From NCBI GenBank assembly GCA_003952965.2, contig CM025851.1, forward strand, positions 18,880,119-18,944,118: a DNA stretch of 64,000 nucleotides, in the 5' to 3' direction. Origin of the DNA: Morella rubra (Eukaryota; Streptophyta; Magnoliopsida; Fagales; Myricaceae). The notes below the pieces were generated by a model. That model ran no database searches and had not been told where the DNA came from. It saw only the letters and a list, made by a program, of their open reading frames with translations. Shown here piece after piece: positions 34,046 through 46,093 of this stretch (positions are counted from its first letter, which is position 1; each line of letters opens with the position of its first letter). The position numbers and the translations under genes were made by a program.

Positions 34046-37000
34046 TGAACAACCTAATATAGACCTAAACAATGTGCAAAAATACCTAGAGGGAGGGTGA
34101 TATTTAAAAAATCTCAAATTTCTTTTTAAAACTAAAACCTATCCTATATAAAATCAATCCAAATATAATGCTTTCAATATCCAAAGACTCAAAAATATCC
34201 AGAAAACACGTAAGATAGAATCTGTAAAAACAGTATGAACAATCTGTTAAATACAGAGCAATTCCGACCTAAGTGTAAACAACTGCAAAGAGATTACAGA
34301 TTACGAAATTTACAGATTCACAAACTAAATTGATATGCAATCAATTTATCAACACCTGCAAGATTAGATATACCAGATCTAATCAAATACACTTTTACCT
34401 TTGTCTTCAACCTTCTTTGAACAAAATATTCAATATCACCAAGATTGATATTCTAAGAACACTAACACAAAAAAGGTTAAATGATAACAATTAAATCAAA
34501 GGAAATTCAATCACACACTTGACACAAGATTTGGTGACGAAGAGAAACCCTTTTGAAGAACTTCTTCAAAAAGAAAAACTCTCCAGGCCAAAATCGATTT
34601 TTAAATCCACTATTTTCAAACTCGATTACACAGTGATCAAGAGATTACGCTAACCTAGCTAATCTAAACACAGTGTATCTTAACCAAATTGCCTCAATTC
34701 AGATATGCACATTGCAGGGACATGCAACTCCATGACCGTTTGAAAATAAGATTCTCACTAGGTTGATCTTTCCACACAAACCTTGTGCAATCAACACCCA
34801 CTACTGGAACCTCCAGCAATCAATCCTCCAGAACCTCTAGAAGCTTCAGTCACACTTTGAATTCAAGTGTATGGTGATCAAAGAGAAGAAAACCTTTAGA
34901 TCTGATTTACTTGAACATTTACAACATACTCAAAGGTTCTTCAAGAAACAAGGGAGCAAAAACGATCATGAGCTTTCTTGGAGAACACATGTGAGACCCC
35001 GACCTTATTTCTATCATTGTAAAAAGAATTATGACTCCTTAAGTGTGTATTACTCTAATTATTGAGAAAGGCATGTATGGGTAAATTAATCTAAGATTTT
35101 GTCTAGGTGGAATTTTTCCCCTAGCATTTTTATGCATCTTTAGCTATGATTTAAATGTTATATCGTTTGCAATTTTTAATAATATTAAATTTGAGTATTT
35201 GGGATTAATTAAACTAATCATTTTAACTGTTGGAATATATCTCTAAGTTTGCAATATTTGGAAGAAATTGAATTAGGGACTTTGACTCTTGAAAAATGTG
35301 TGAAAGGCATGTTAGGGTTAATTTTATGAAGTGGCAGAAAAATAATGAAGTGGCAGAAAAAAAAAAAAAAAAAAAAAATGGGGAAAAAGGGAGGGAAGTC
35401 ACGGTGAAGGAGGAAAGAAAAGAGGAGGGCAGCTGTCTTCACCCCTCCGCCCCCCCCGCCAAGCCCTTTCACACCTTGTAACCTCCTGCCGACACTCACT
35501 ATTCTAATTGCCCTAAACATCTTTTGCCTAATCAGCTCACACAAACGAAGAGAAGAAGGAAGAAGAAAAGAAAAAAAAGAAAAAGGAAGGAAAAGGAAGA
35601 AGTGATAAAGAGAAGAAGAAAGGGAAGTTCGGCCCTTGCTATGAAAAAAAAAAAAATCTCTACTGGCCGAAATCCCTATGCTCATTTCTTTCAACATTTT
35701 TTCTTGGATGATAACTTGTTGTGTGTTAGGTTGTTTTCTCCTTATCTACATGTTGTTTGCTCTAATAGTAGTGTAGATCTTGTAAGAAGTCATGGGGAGA
35801 TATGGTTAGATATGAGAAATGTTCTAGGGCAACATTGATGCACCCAAAGTCTATGATAAAAAGCCTAAAAGTGGACTGAAATTTGTTTGTGTATGCATGG
35901 CTGGATCTGTTGGGTTGTAGTGTTGCAAGTGTGGTTTTAATTTCCGTGTTAAGTTTAAATTTAATTGCTAAGCTGCTGGAAAACAAAGCTAAGGTTTTAA
36001 ATCTAGAATCATGGGCGAAGTTGCTGCATGAAGAAGGTTAAGATAAAAAGGGAGGAATGCAAGAAAAGGAAAATTCCTTGTTGTTGATTTGCATCTATAG
36101 AGGATAGACCCATTCTATTATGACTTATTATGGTTGATTGGAAAACCCATAGCATTAATAAGCATGGCCTGTTATGTTGAATATCATTGAGAATTATAGA
36201 GAATGTTTGTTAGACTAGTTGCTGAAAATAAGTTGTTGAAATGTACTTCTGCAGATTTCAAGGCTTGAACTAGGAGTGTATTCTGATGCAATTATGCTTA
36301 TCCTTTGATCTTAAGATGATCCTAGATTGTATGCCTAGGAAATAGGAAGATTTTAAACCATACCTTGGATGATTCCGATAAGTATTGGGTGAGATATGCG
36401 TTGTTCAAGGCCTGGATGTCAAGCTGCCAGCAGCCTTGTACGTTCGGAATGTTAGCTCATTTTGAATACATTTTGAGTGATCAGTTTAAGTCTAAAGTCC
36501 AAATTTACGAGTTTGGTCTTGAGTTTTAAGTTTATGAAAAAAGAACATTTTAAGGTAAATTTTGTGTGAATTAGATGTGTAATGAATGAGTTGTGGTATT
36601 TTAAAAATGGAAGGCCGAGCTGGAAACAGCAACAGTGTTGTTGTAGGATTTTTGCCTAATATGAAGTGTTTGTAAAAATGTATAGCAAATTCTGCTGTTG
36701 TGAATTTTACCTCCAATCTTGACTTATGAAAGCTGAATAATTCAAAATAAATTTCATGTTATTTGGAGCCATGTCTATGAAGTTATGAATTTTTAAGTTG
36801 GAGACGTCGGGGCTGCCCGCTTGGACGTCCTCCGCAGCTTGTATTTTCGGGTAAATGTTTTGAATGGCAAATGAGCTCCAAATTACTTAGAACTTTCATA
36901 TGTTATAAAAATTAGTGTAAGGATCAGTTTAGAACCCAATTCTTATGGCTTCGGCATTCTTAAGAGAAACTTTGCATTATAAGATCACTATTGGGAAATC

Positions 37001-38356
37001 AAGAAATATGGGCAATTTTGTATGATGTGCTGAATTTAATTGAATGACTATTCTCTACATCTAGTAAACCTATAAATGACATTAGTATGAATCAATTGTA
37101 GGCAAGGTGCTGCCATTCGCTCAAGCGGACGAAGGTAAGTGGAAACTTACGTTTTTTCGAAAACTGGAATGAAAGCATGAGAAGCATTTACGATTTCTCA
37201 TTATCAAGCATTACACGACATAAGCATTTGCATGATTTCTTAAAGAAGAAAGTTTTGTGAAAATGAAAGTATGAGAAGTACTGTATGACAAGTTAAGTTA
37301 AGGGGCTAAGGTTGGTCGGTACCGTACCATTAAGATAGGTGCATCCACTCCAAGGACGAATGCGAGAAGGATGGGTAGCTCTTGAGGTATGTGCAATCAC
37401 ACTGAAGGATGCTTGCAAGAAGGTGTGAACCTCTAAGGGTTGAGTCTAGTCATTAGGCCTGGGGCCACGTCGAGGACTAGCTCAACCAAATGACGTATTC
37501 CCAAGAGAAAAAGGAATAGTTCCGAAGGGAACGCACAACCCTGACTTCAGAGGTAAATGGAATGAGATAAGTTGCCCAATCAAGAAAGAATTATTTTCAA
37601 GATCAATTGCATGTTTCTTTTAAGATCAAGTACGTTGTCTCATGCATATGCAAGCATTTCATTTGACATTCATGTACATTGATATCCATGAACATGCGAG
37701 ACATGCACTATTTATTGCATATGATCCCTTACTGAGTCATTCGACTCACAGTTTTTAAATTGTATCATTCCAGACAATATTTCAGGTGAGGAAACCTAAG
37801 AAGAGGACCTTAAAACCTAGGAGAGGGGCTGACGAGGACGTCCTCTTCCCTTTTTGTTATTTTAGTAAAGGTTTAGATATAATTTTTGAAAGAGCCGACA
37901 TGAGCCTCCGATGTGTGGTGGTCATGGGTTATTCGGCCCAGTAAAGTTTAGGGTTTTTAACCAATTGATATTTTGAGACTGTGTTGTAATTACTTCAAGT
38001 TATCGTTTGAAGAGCAGGTTCTAATGTTTCATTACGCGCATTAGTCAAAAAAAAAAAAGGGAGGGGGGGGGGTTTCCGCTGCAAGAATTTAGTAAGTTCG
38101 CTTGAGTATTCCTTGTTGGGGATGCTCGTGGCTGTCACTAGCCTCTTCGAGTTAGCGTTTGGGGCGTGACAACACAATCTTAAAAGAGAAGAGAATCGGT
38201 CAGGTCTGGTCTTCCATGTGAAAAACTCATTCCGTTAAACCCATATACGCATGAAGGCATTAAAAAAAACTGTTCCTTTCTCTTTTCTTCTAGAAACAGC
38301 AAAGTGGACAAAAATGCCCTTAAAGGACTTTCACGAAAATGCCAACAGACTTTACA
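34046..38356 (-). repeat. Reversed copia LTR, interrupted by a gypsy solo LTR
   Basis: On the minus strand it starts TGTAAAGTCTGTTGGC (38356) and ends GGTTGTTCA (34046). Without the insertion at 34990-38176 it is about 1124 bp, close to the 1144 bp of the plus-strand copy. Its upstream neighbour at 38357 on is the element's own 3' internal end, so it is a 3' LTR. Confidence 0.8.
34990..38171 (+). repeat. Gypsy solo LTR, 3182 bp, ACACA target duplication
   Basis: Starts TGTGAGACCCCGACC and ends GGGGCGTGACA, the inverted ends typical of large plant gypsy (Tekay/Del-like) LTRs. ACACA flanks both sides (34985-34989; 38172-38176). The interior shows the usual late-LTR phrase around CTTACTGAGTCATTCGACTC at about 37730. 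It also holds A, C and G homopolymers and a purine-rich block at 35340-35620. No coding content. The clean duplication and lack of internal sequence indicate LTR-LTR recombination. Confidence 0.9.
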
Positions 38357-40095
38357 ATCTCTCCTTTTGGCATCCTTCGTGATAAAACCTATACTAGTAT
38401 ATAAACAAAAAGTCAATGAACCCTGTTGATCACCACCATAGGAAACATTTTGCATAGAGACAAACTCTATATAAACTCTAATGCTTATAGGACTACAACT
38501 GAGATAAAAGTACCTGCAAAAATCTTATTACACACACCAATCTAAACAACCCATTAGAAACAATGTTAGATAAAGATAGAAAATTAAAAACAATAGGTAT
38601 AATCTCAATGATGTTAAAATATGTCTCCCCTTGAGACAAATATTAATAATCAACTAAAAAAGAAAAAAAGACAACTCCCCCTAATTTTTAGTGCTATTTA
38701 AAACCAATATCTCAACCATAACAAGATAGTCTATCAAGAATATTATTAAACTATCAGATTTAAAATTATCAACTAAAAGACAGAACAAGACAATGTCAAC
38801 CAAGTTACAAAATCTCATAAAAACACATGTTTTCAACACAAGTTTAAAAACAATATCTTAATCACAAGTTAATGTCAATTCAAGAGTAATCTCCACCAAG
38901 TCCAATGTCAACATCTCATTCTTCATATACATAATCAAGTCAAATAACCACAAAACATTACTCCCCCTTTCAACGGCTCCATAAATCACAAATTAATAAT
39001 GAACAAGGAGTAAATTCAACATCATTTCAACAAAAGAAGTTCTCATTCTCATTCTCTCCCCTTTTTTGTCAAGGAGGATGCCAAACTCAAAACTCAATAA
39101 TATGGTTAATCTCAACAGCACATGTCAGTATATCTAAAATATATCTCTAAGGTACATTAAGCAAGCAAGTTTCACAAAATATTACTCCTCCCATGAGTCA
39201 TGGAGGAGGCCAAACAACAATTTATTCAAAGAGAAGGCATCATTGAACTCTTGGACATCTACGATTTTTGTAAAACTTGTTTAACTCAAACAACTTTACT
39301 ATTAAAAAAGAAATCTCCAAACTAACCAGAAACATTTTTAATTCAAATTACAAATCTGCCATCAATGAAGTTGAACAGTAATAACAAACAGACAACAAAA
39401 ATAATTTAATATTCAGGTGAAAACACAACAAGCCCACAGTAGATCTGACATTGGCATATAAAAAAAATTAAGCATAATAGTGGAGTCCACGTGTGAGGAT
39501 AAAGCTTTAAACAAATAGGTGAAAAAGACATGATTATAAAATCACGAGCACACTTCCAAACCCGAAAGCACATGGCACATGGGTAAGCATTTCTTAAAAA
39601 CTTTTGTACAATCAACCAAAGGTTCTCGAATCATATAGCAAGCACAATATTAACATATAATCTAGCTCATATTAGCTAAAATACTTCAAGTTTATACAAG
39701 ATTTTACAAAAAGCCTCATATTTTTCAAAAGGGGGAAAATCTCGCAAATCCTTGAAATGAAGAGCTTGAAAAATATTGAAGATCCAAACATAATCTGTTG
39801 CGGAAATGATGTATATATGTTGGATAACAAGTGGGTAGAAAAAACCATAAAAGATTTCAAGTCAAAACAAGCTAAAATAGAAAAACCCAAGTTTAGCTTC
39901 TCACGTCATTGTCGCGGGACTACAAACACATCAACCAGTTAAATGAAGTAACAAATAAGGATAAAAGTACATTCACCCAAAAAGACAAAGAAATGAGAGA
40001 TCACAAAGTGCGGTGCTAGGGGGTATCGAGTTAGGAGAGAGAGAGAGAAGCTAGTTTAAAATAAGAAGTGAGTGTGTACGATGGGTAAAACAAAG
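38357..40095 (-). other. Reversed 3' internal region of the copia element, with iterated purine tracts
   Basis: 38357-about 38680 is the reverse of 44160-44485: GGTGGTGATCAACAGG, GTACTTTTATCTCAG and a polypurine tract AAAAGGAGAGAT next to the LTR can be matched. Beyond about 38900 the match is lost. Blocks like TCCCCC(T) recur on the plus strand at about 38671, 38963 and 39056, each reading as a polypurine tract on the minus strand. No coding domain is recognisable before 40096. Confidence 0.55.
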
Positions 40096-41108
40096 GTTTT
40101 TCGATAGGTGGTGTTGATCGTACCATGTTCATTAAGAAGCTTGAGAATTTTTTAATCATTGCTCAGATTTATGTAGACGATATTATATTTGGCTCTCCTA
40201 TTGAAATTCATGTTATAGAATTTGCTGATCTTATGAAAAACAAATTCAAAATGAGTATGATAGGAGAATTGAATTATTTTTTAGGTTTACAAATCAAAAA
40301 ATCTAGTAATGGTTTGTTTATTTTACAACCCAAGTATGCTAAAGAATTAGTTAAGAAATTTGACCTTGATAATAAAAAGCATACTAAAATTTCAATGAGT
40401 TCATTTGTTAAGTTGAATATAGATTCTAATGGTAAAATTGTTAATCATACTTTATACCGTAGTATGATTGGAAGTCTCTTGTGCTTGAAGGCAAGTAGAC
40501 CTAATCTTTCATTCAGAGTTGGAATCTGTTCAAGATTTCAATCTGACCCGAAAGAGTCTCATTTAGAAGCTGTTAAGAAAATTATTAGATATGTCAATAG
40601 AACAGTTAATTTTGGCATTCTATATTTGTATAATTTTAATACTAATCTTCCAAGTTTTTCCGATGCTGATTGGGCCGGTAACTATGATGACCGTAAAAGC
40701 ACCTCAGGTGGATGCTTTTATACGGATTCTAATCTAGTTGCTTGGCTCAGCAAAAAACAGAGTTCAATTTCATTATCTACCGCTGAAGCTGAGTACATGG
40801 CAATAGGAAGTTGTTGTACACAACTTATTTGGATGAAACAAATGCTTCTAGATTATGATTTAATTCAATATATAATGACTGTTTATTGTGATAATACAAT
40901 TGCTATCAATATTTCTAAAAATTCGGATCAGCATTCTCGGACTAAACACATAGATATTAGACACCATTTTATTATTGATTTAGTGGAAAATAAAATAATT
41001 AACATTGAGCATGTATCATCTGAAAATGAACTAGCTAACTTATTTACTAAGCCACTAGATATTTCAAGATTTGAATCTCTAAGACAAGGTGTTTGTTTAA
41101 TTGAATAA
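40096..41108 (+). pseudogene. Copia reverse transcriptase (C-terminal part) and RNase H
   Basis: From about 40096 (GFSIGGVDRTMFIKK) an uninterrupted frame runs to the stop at 41108. It contains AQIYVDDIIFGSP with the catalytic YVDD, GELNYFLGLQIKKSSNG, MIGSLLCLKASRPNLSF, RNase H with SDADWAGNYDDRKSTSGGC, SLSTAEAEYMAIGSC and TVYCDNTIAINISKNSDQHS, and finally ELANLFTKPLD. Key acidic residues (DD; DAD, AEAEY, CDN) are present, so this part decayed little. The protein lacks gag, protease, integrase and the N-terminal RT fingers, so it cannot drive transposition alone. It resembles the SIRE/Maximus lineage. Confidence 0.9.
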
Positions 41109-42888
41109 TATTGTGTTTTTTTACTCATGATTAATTAGAATAAAATTTCTATGTTTGTGATTTTAGTTCTCATTGATTTTATTTTTTTCATCTAATCTGT
41201 CATGATTTTTTTTTTAATTTTCTGGTTTAAATATGTAAAGCATGCAAACTTGTATGATTTCATTAAATAAGTAGTCAGTTCATTTTTGTTTAAGTCACTT
41301 GACAAATTGCAGGGGCAAATATGGAGTCTGTAGATGAGGAGGTTATAATAGTCATTTGCTGTGTTTTTTTTAAAGAAGCTTGAAGTGTAAAACTGTATCC
41401 TGCAAACTAACATATTCGACTAAGTGTTGGACAGTTGTGTTTCATAATAGGCGTGGCTTACAAAATGTTAAAGTTGTAATTTTTTTAAAAGGATTTAACT
41501 TAGAGTTTCAAACCTCCTTTTTTACTTTTCATTTCTTATCTCTCTCTCCTCTCACCCGAGTGTCTCCTTGCCGTCGACCCTTTTTGTGGTGTATATTGCT
41601 CTCTTTCTTTTGGTTGTCTTTTTGGTTAATTCCATCTACACATTTCATTGAAATCAATTAGGCAAGGTGAGTCTCTCTTATTTTAATCTTGTCTTTTTAC
41701 TTTATTCTAATGGTTTGTGCATTTGTGGTCCCATGGGTTGAACTTGTATGTCTCCTTGAATGGAGCTTTGAGATTTTGACTGTTTTGTGATATAATCTCT
41801 TATGAGTTTTCCTACTCACTACCTATTAAACTAATCTAAAACATTTCATCTTAAATTTATCAACAATAATCAAAGTTCTATGGAGATTTTTCAAAACCTA
41901 GATTTTGTAAAATTTCCCCTTTTTCGAAATTTAGCTTTGATTCTTTAAATATTTGTTTTAATGTAGGTTGTTTATGATAGATTTAGAGTTTAATACCTAT
42001 TTCCCAATATATCCATATATTATATATTGGATTTGTTGAAAAATTAGAATGGGCATGCTATATGGGGGCCACGGGTTGCATAAAAATTTTATGGAATGGC
42101 TTGTTTATTTTTTGTTAATGGGATTTCATTTTGCTTTTTGTTGAAAATTTGTTGGACATGGTATATTTGTTGTATAATGGACAATATGCATTTCGGTTAT
42201 TTTTAATAACATGATGGTTTGATTTTAAATTCTTAGATTATATTACCATATTATTACATTGTCAAAGTGAATGTCCTTATTGTCTTCTATATTGCTGAAT
42301 GTCATATTAAAATATTTTGCTAATGTTGGCCGAATCTTTTAAGTGTTGAAATTAATTTTTTATAATTTACATGTGCTTGGATATTTTCTTTTTGTGATTA
42401 AAGTGTAGCTATACTTATTGAATATATGATTCTTCTTGTTTGTATCCCTCACATTGGTCTGACCCACATGTTTGTTGGTCCCTTCATATTTTAGTGCAAG
42501 TGCTACATGGATTATCATTAAGAACATGTCTAGGACATTAATTAATGTGATGTACTAAGTCATTAATGGCATTTGTGTAATTTTGGTTGTAAATTTCAGT
42601 TTGTTGTCATAGTCAATTTGTCTATGTTACAATTTATATATATATATATATTACTTCTGATTGCTTTCATGGTAACCGAATAGTTCTAAGTCCATTATCA
42701 GCTGCTTTCGTGAGTGATGTCTTTGGACTATTTGTCATACATTATATTATGCTTTCTTGAGTGAAATATTGGGAATATATGCCATATATTACTTATGTTA
42801 AGGGTTTATTTCTTATATGGCAAATTTAATATTTCGATTTTACACATATGTTTCTATTTAATTGAACAATTTGGTTTATTATTTTTTA
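41109..42888 (+). other. Spacer between pol and the extra 3' ORF
   Basis: About 1.8 kb, T-rich, with no conserved frame. A (TA)n run lies at about 42637-42651. The pyrimidine-rich CATTGAAATCAATTAGGCAAG and the GTTTTTAG just before 42889 could be splice sites used to express the downstream ORF, but this is a guess. Confidence 0.5.
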
Positions 42889-43990
42889 GATGGTACGTAT
42901 TAAACTTCAAGCCAAGAAAGTTGACTCTCCACCTCCTCGTGTCACAAGGAAATGAAAGGCTAAGATTGCATCTTCTTAAAAAAACCCTCAAAGAGTCGTG
43001 CTGCTCCTAAAGACAAGTAGCCCGAAATCATTGAAGACTTTGATGACTCCTTATTTTATAATCCCCAAGTTGAGGAACTCTATCATTCAAAGTTCAGCCA
43101 GAAGAAAGTGGAATTGAAGAAAGAAGTTCTTCTTGAAGAACTGTCTCATTTGCTCGTGACTGAACAATTACTTTCATGAGGATGGGATTCAGTTTTGCAT
43201 CATCTAACTCCTCCTCCTGAAACTGTGGTAAAGGAATTCTATACCAATATCTTTAATATTCATGGTTCATGTTTCTCTACCTATATTCGTGGGAACATCA
43301 TTGAGATTTCCCCCTCCTTTTTAGCTAAAAAGATAGAGATTTCGTTTATTGCTCATCCTCATTATCCCTATAAAACCTTAACTTGTCCTCCATTCACAAC
43401 TATTGTTAGTTGCTTGATGAAAAGGACTATTAAAGTCTTTACTAAAAAGGAGTTTCCTGGTAAATTCCTTGCTAGAGATCATGTTATTCCTGGTCGGATT
43501 ATTTTTACCAATATTTATCCAAACATTCATTTGTCTGCTTTTTCTTTTGAAAGGATACGATTTCTTTATGCTTTTCTAAATGGTGATTCCATAGATTTAG
43601 CTTCAAATGTTTGTAGGCATATAATTAATCTTTTTTGATGCAACTCTGCTTCGTTTAAGCTCCATTATGAATGCTTAATCATGCGCCTTCTTACTAGCAT
43701 TGACATATCTTTCCCTTCTTTTGAGCCTCGAATGGGCCCTCTCAAAACCATTGGCAAACATACTATTAAAAAGTCTAAGTCTCATAAACGTTCAACTCCT
43801 CAAATTCCTAATTCTAACATACCATACCTCACTGAGACTCTAAAACTTCTTTTAGACCTTTCAAATGCCATATCCACTATGCAGTCCGCCATCTCCACTA
43901 TATAGTTAGACCTGGCTATTATCAAACTTGAACTTTTTCAAGTCCGAGCTGAGATTATGCTTCTGCACCCACCGTCTATTGAAGAAGGCT
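42889..43990 (+). pseudogene. Extra 3' ORF of the copia element (plant transposon protein type), broken
   Basis: Begins MVRIKLQAKKVDSPPPRVTR at 42889, a basic N-terminus, then a TGA and frameshifts. The best-preserved part is 43195-43638, with ETVVKEFYTNIFNIHGSCF, YIRGNIIEISPSFLAKKIEI, GKFLARDHVIPGRIIFTNIY and SFERIRFLYAFLNGDSIDL. It ends in a Ser/Lys-rich and then helical tail (43681-43990). Pattern and position match the extra gene of SIRE-type elements and the 'putative plant transposon protein' family, and it is the counterpart of 4096-5532. Function unknown. Confidence 0.65.
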
Positions 43991-44471
43991 AGTTATGTTT
44001 TATGTTACTATTTTTAAAACTTGGTTTGTGAACATGTTGGTATGAGATGTATGATTCTATTGACATTATCACGTTCTATTTATTTATTTTTGTTAATTTT
44101 AAATCTGATAGCTTTATTGTTTTTCTTGTTTTGGTTGAGATATTGGTGTTAAATAGCGCTAAAAGTTAGAGGGAGTTGCCTCCTATTTTAGTTTATTATT
44201 ACTATGTGTCTCATGGGAAGACATATCTCAACATCTTTGAGATAACACCTGCTATCGTTAAATTCCTATCTTTATCTAACACTGTTTCTAATGGGTTGTC
44301 TGGATTGGTGTTTGTGATATGATTTTTTCTGGTACTTTTATCTCAGTAGTAGTTCTATAAGCTTAGAGTTTATATAAGGTGTCTCTATGTAAAATGTTTT
44401 CTATGGTGGTGATCAACAGGATTCATTGTCTTTTTGTTTATAGGCTAATATAGGTTTTCTCACGAAGGATG

Positions 44472-44485
44472 CCAAAGGGGGAGAT
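44472..44485 (+). promoter_or_regulatory. Polypurine tract of the plus-strand copia element
   Basis: CCAAAGGGGGAGAT lies directly before the LTR start (here CGTAAAG, TGTAAAG in the other copies). Confidence 0.75.
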
Positions 44486-45629
44486 CGTAAAGTCCATTAG
44501 CATATTCGTGAAAGTCACTTAGGGGCATTTTTTTCCATGTGGCTATTTCTAGAAAAAAATAGAATTGGGCATCAATTCTGTTTTGTTCTCATGCGCAGTT
44601 GGCTTCAACGGAATGAGTTTTTCGTTAAAAGACCAGATCTGCCCGATTGAATCTGCTCTTCTTTTCTTCTTCAAGATCGACTTCTCCAAGAAAGCTCCTG
44701 AACATTTCTTGCTCCTTTGTTCTTGTAGAATCATTGAGTTTGTTGTAGATGTTCTAGCAAGTCTGATTTGAAGTTTGTTTCTTCTCTTTGATCACCATAC
44801 ACTCGATTTCTTTGTGTGACTGAGGCTTCTAGAGGTTGGAAGATTGATTGTTGGAGGTTCCAGTAGTGGGTGTTGATTGCACAATGTTTGTGCGGATAGA
44901 TCAACCCAGTGAGAATCTTGTTTTGAAACGGTCATGGAGTTCCATGTCCCTGCGATGTGCAGATCTAAATTAAGGCAATTTGGGTAAGATTCATGATGTT
45001 TAGATTAGCTAGGTTATCGTAATCTCTTGACCACTATCTAATCGAGTTTGAAAATAGTGGATTTAAAAATCGACTTCAGCCCAGAGAGTTTTTCTCTTTT
45101 GAAGAAGTTCTTCAAGAGGGTTTCACATTGTCACCAAATCTTGTGTCAAGTGTGTGATTGAATTATTTTGATTTAATTGTTATCATTTAACATTTCTTGT
45201 GATTAGTGTTCTTAGAATGCCAATCTTGGTGATATTGAATATTATGTTCAAAGAATGTTGAAGACATAGGTATAGGTGTATTTGATTGGATCTGATACAT
45301 CTAATCTTGCAGGTATTGATAAATTGATTGCGTATCAATTTAGTTTGTGAATCTATAAATTTCGCAGTCTGCAAGTTTCTTTGGCGTTGCTTACAGTTAG
45401 TTCGGAATTGTTCTATACTTACAGATTGCTCTTACTATTTTTTACAGATTTGTTTTTAAGTGTTTTTCTGGATATTGTTGAGTTTTAGCATATTAAAAAC
45501 ATTGTATTTGGATTGATTTTACATAGAATAGGTTGTGTGTTTAAAAAGATATTTGAAAATTTTAAAATATATCTATTCACCCCCTTCTAGGTATTTTGCA
45601 CATAGGTTGGGTCGAAATTAGGTTGTTCA
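44486..45629 (+). repeat. 3' LTR of the composite copia element (1144 bp)
   Basis: Runs from (T/C)GTAAAGTCC to GGTTGTTCA, with the C-rich ATTCACCCCCTTCTAGG near the end. It is followed by CCAAC, the target duplication shared with the left edge of the composite. Confidence 0.85.
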
Positions 45630-45634
45630 CCAAC

Positions 45635-46088
45635 CATGGAGCCCCCTCCCAAATAGTCTAGCATGGATATTGATAATTAAGTCAAGAAATCTTATGATCG
45701 ACAGCTAGCAGAGAACCCCGGTCGTAATCTCATCGCTTTCAACATGTAGAAAAAGAACCAGATTGTATCAAAATCAACTTGGATGGTGGGTCATCACTGC
45801 TTCTATCGCCCTGAATAAACTAAGTAAAGAAGTTAGGTTATCTTCATCTCTTCAGTTTCGCCATGGTAAGCCAATTAATATTTAGTTGTATAACTTGCTA
45901 TGAATTTAGGCTAGCTATACATATGAGGATCATAACTTGCACGATGTAGACATGATTTCTGATTGTTGTGGAATGAAATTAAACTATAACATGATAAATC
46001 TATATTGAAAAAAAAACATAAGAGAGACATTTACCTCGTCTGCAATAGCGTTGCAAGATGGTTGGACTTGTACAGATTAGTTGCTAAG
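45635..46088. other. Short interval between two insertions
   Basis: No convincing gene. One plus-strand frame with stops reads RQLAENPGRNLIAFNM near 45700-45750 and could be a decayed exon, but I do not recognise it. Confidence 0.35.
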
Positions 46089-46093
46089 TTTAT

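Larger units (their letters stand above)
33621..45629 (+). mobile_element. 12-kb nested copia composite bounded by CCAAC duplications
   Basis: The left edge TGTAAAGTCTATTGG (33621) and right edge ...AGGTTGTTCA (45629) are the two ends of one LTR family, and both are flanked by CCAAC (33616-33620; 45630-45634). Inside, in order: the first 404 bp of a plus-strand LTR, a complete LTR of the same family in reverse (34046-38356) holding a gypsy solo LTR, reversed 3' internal sequence to about 38900 or beyond, then plus-strand RT-RNase H, the extra 3' ORF, polypurine tract and a complete 3' LTR. Gag, protease and integrase are missing. Confidence 0.8.

Noticed and set aside
35524..35838. Lys/Arg-rich open frame (104 codons)
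   Set aside because: It lies inside the gypsy solo LTR in a purine-rich low-complexity stretch and has no conserved motif.
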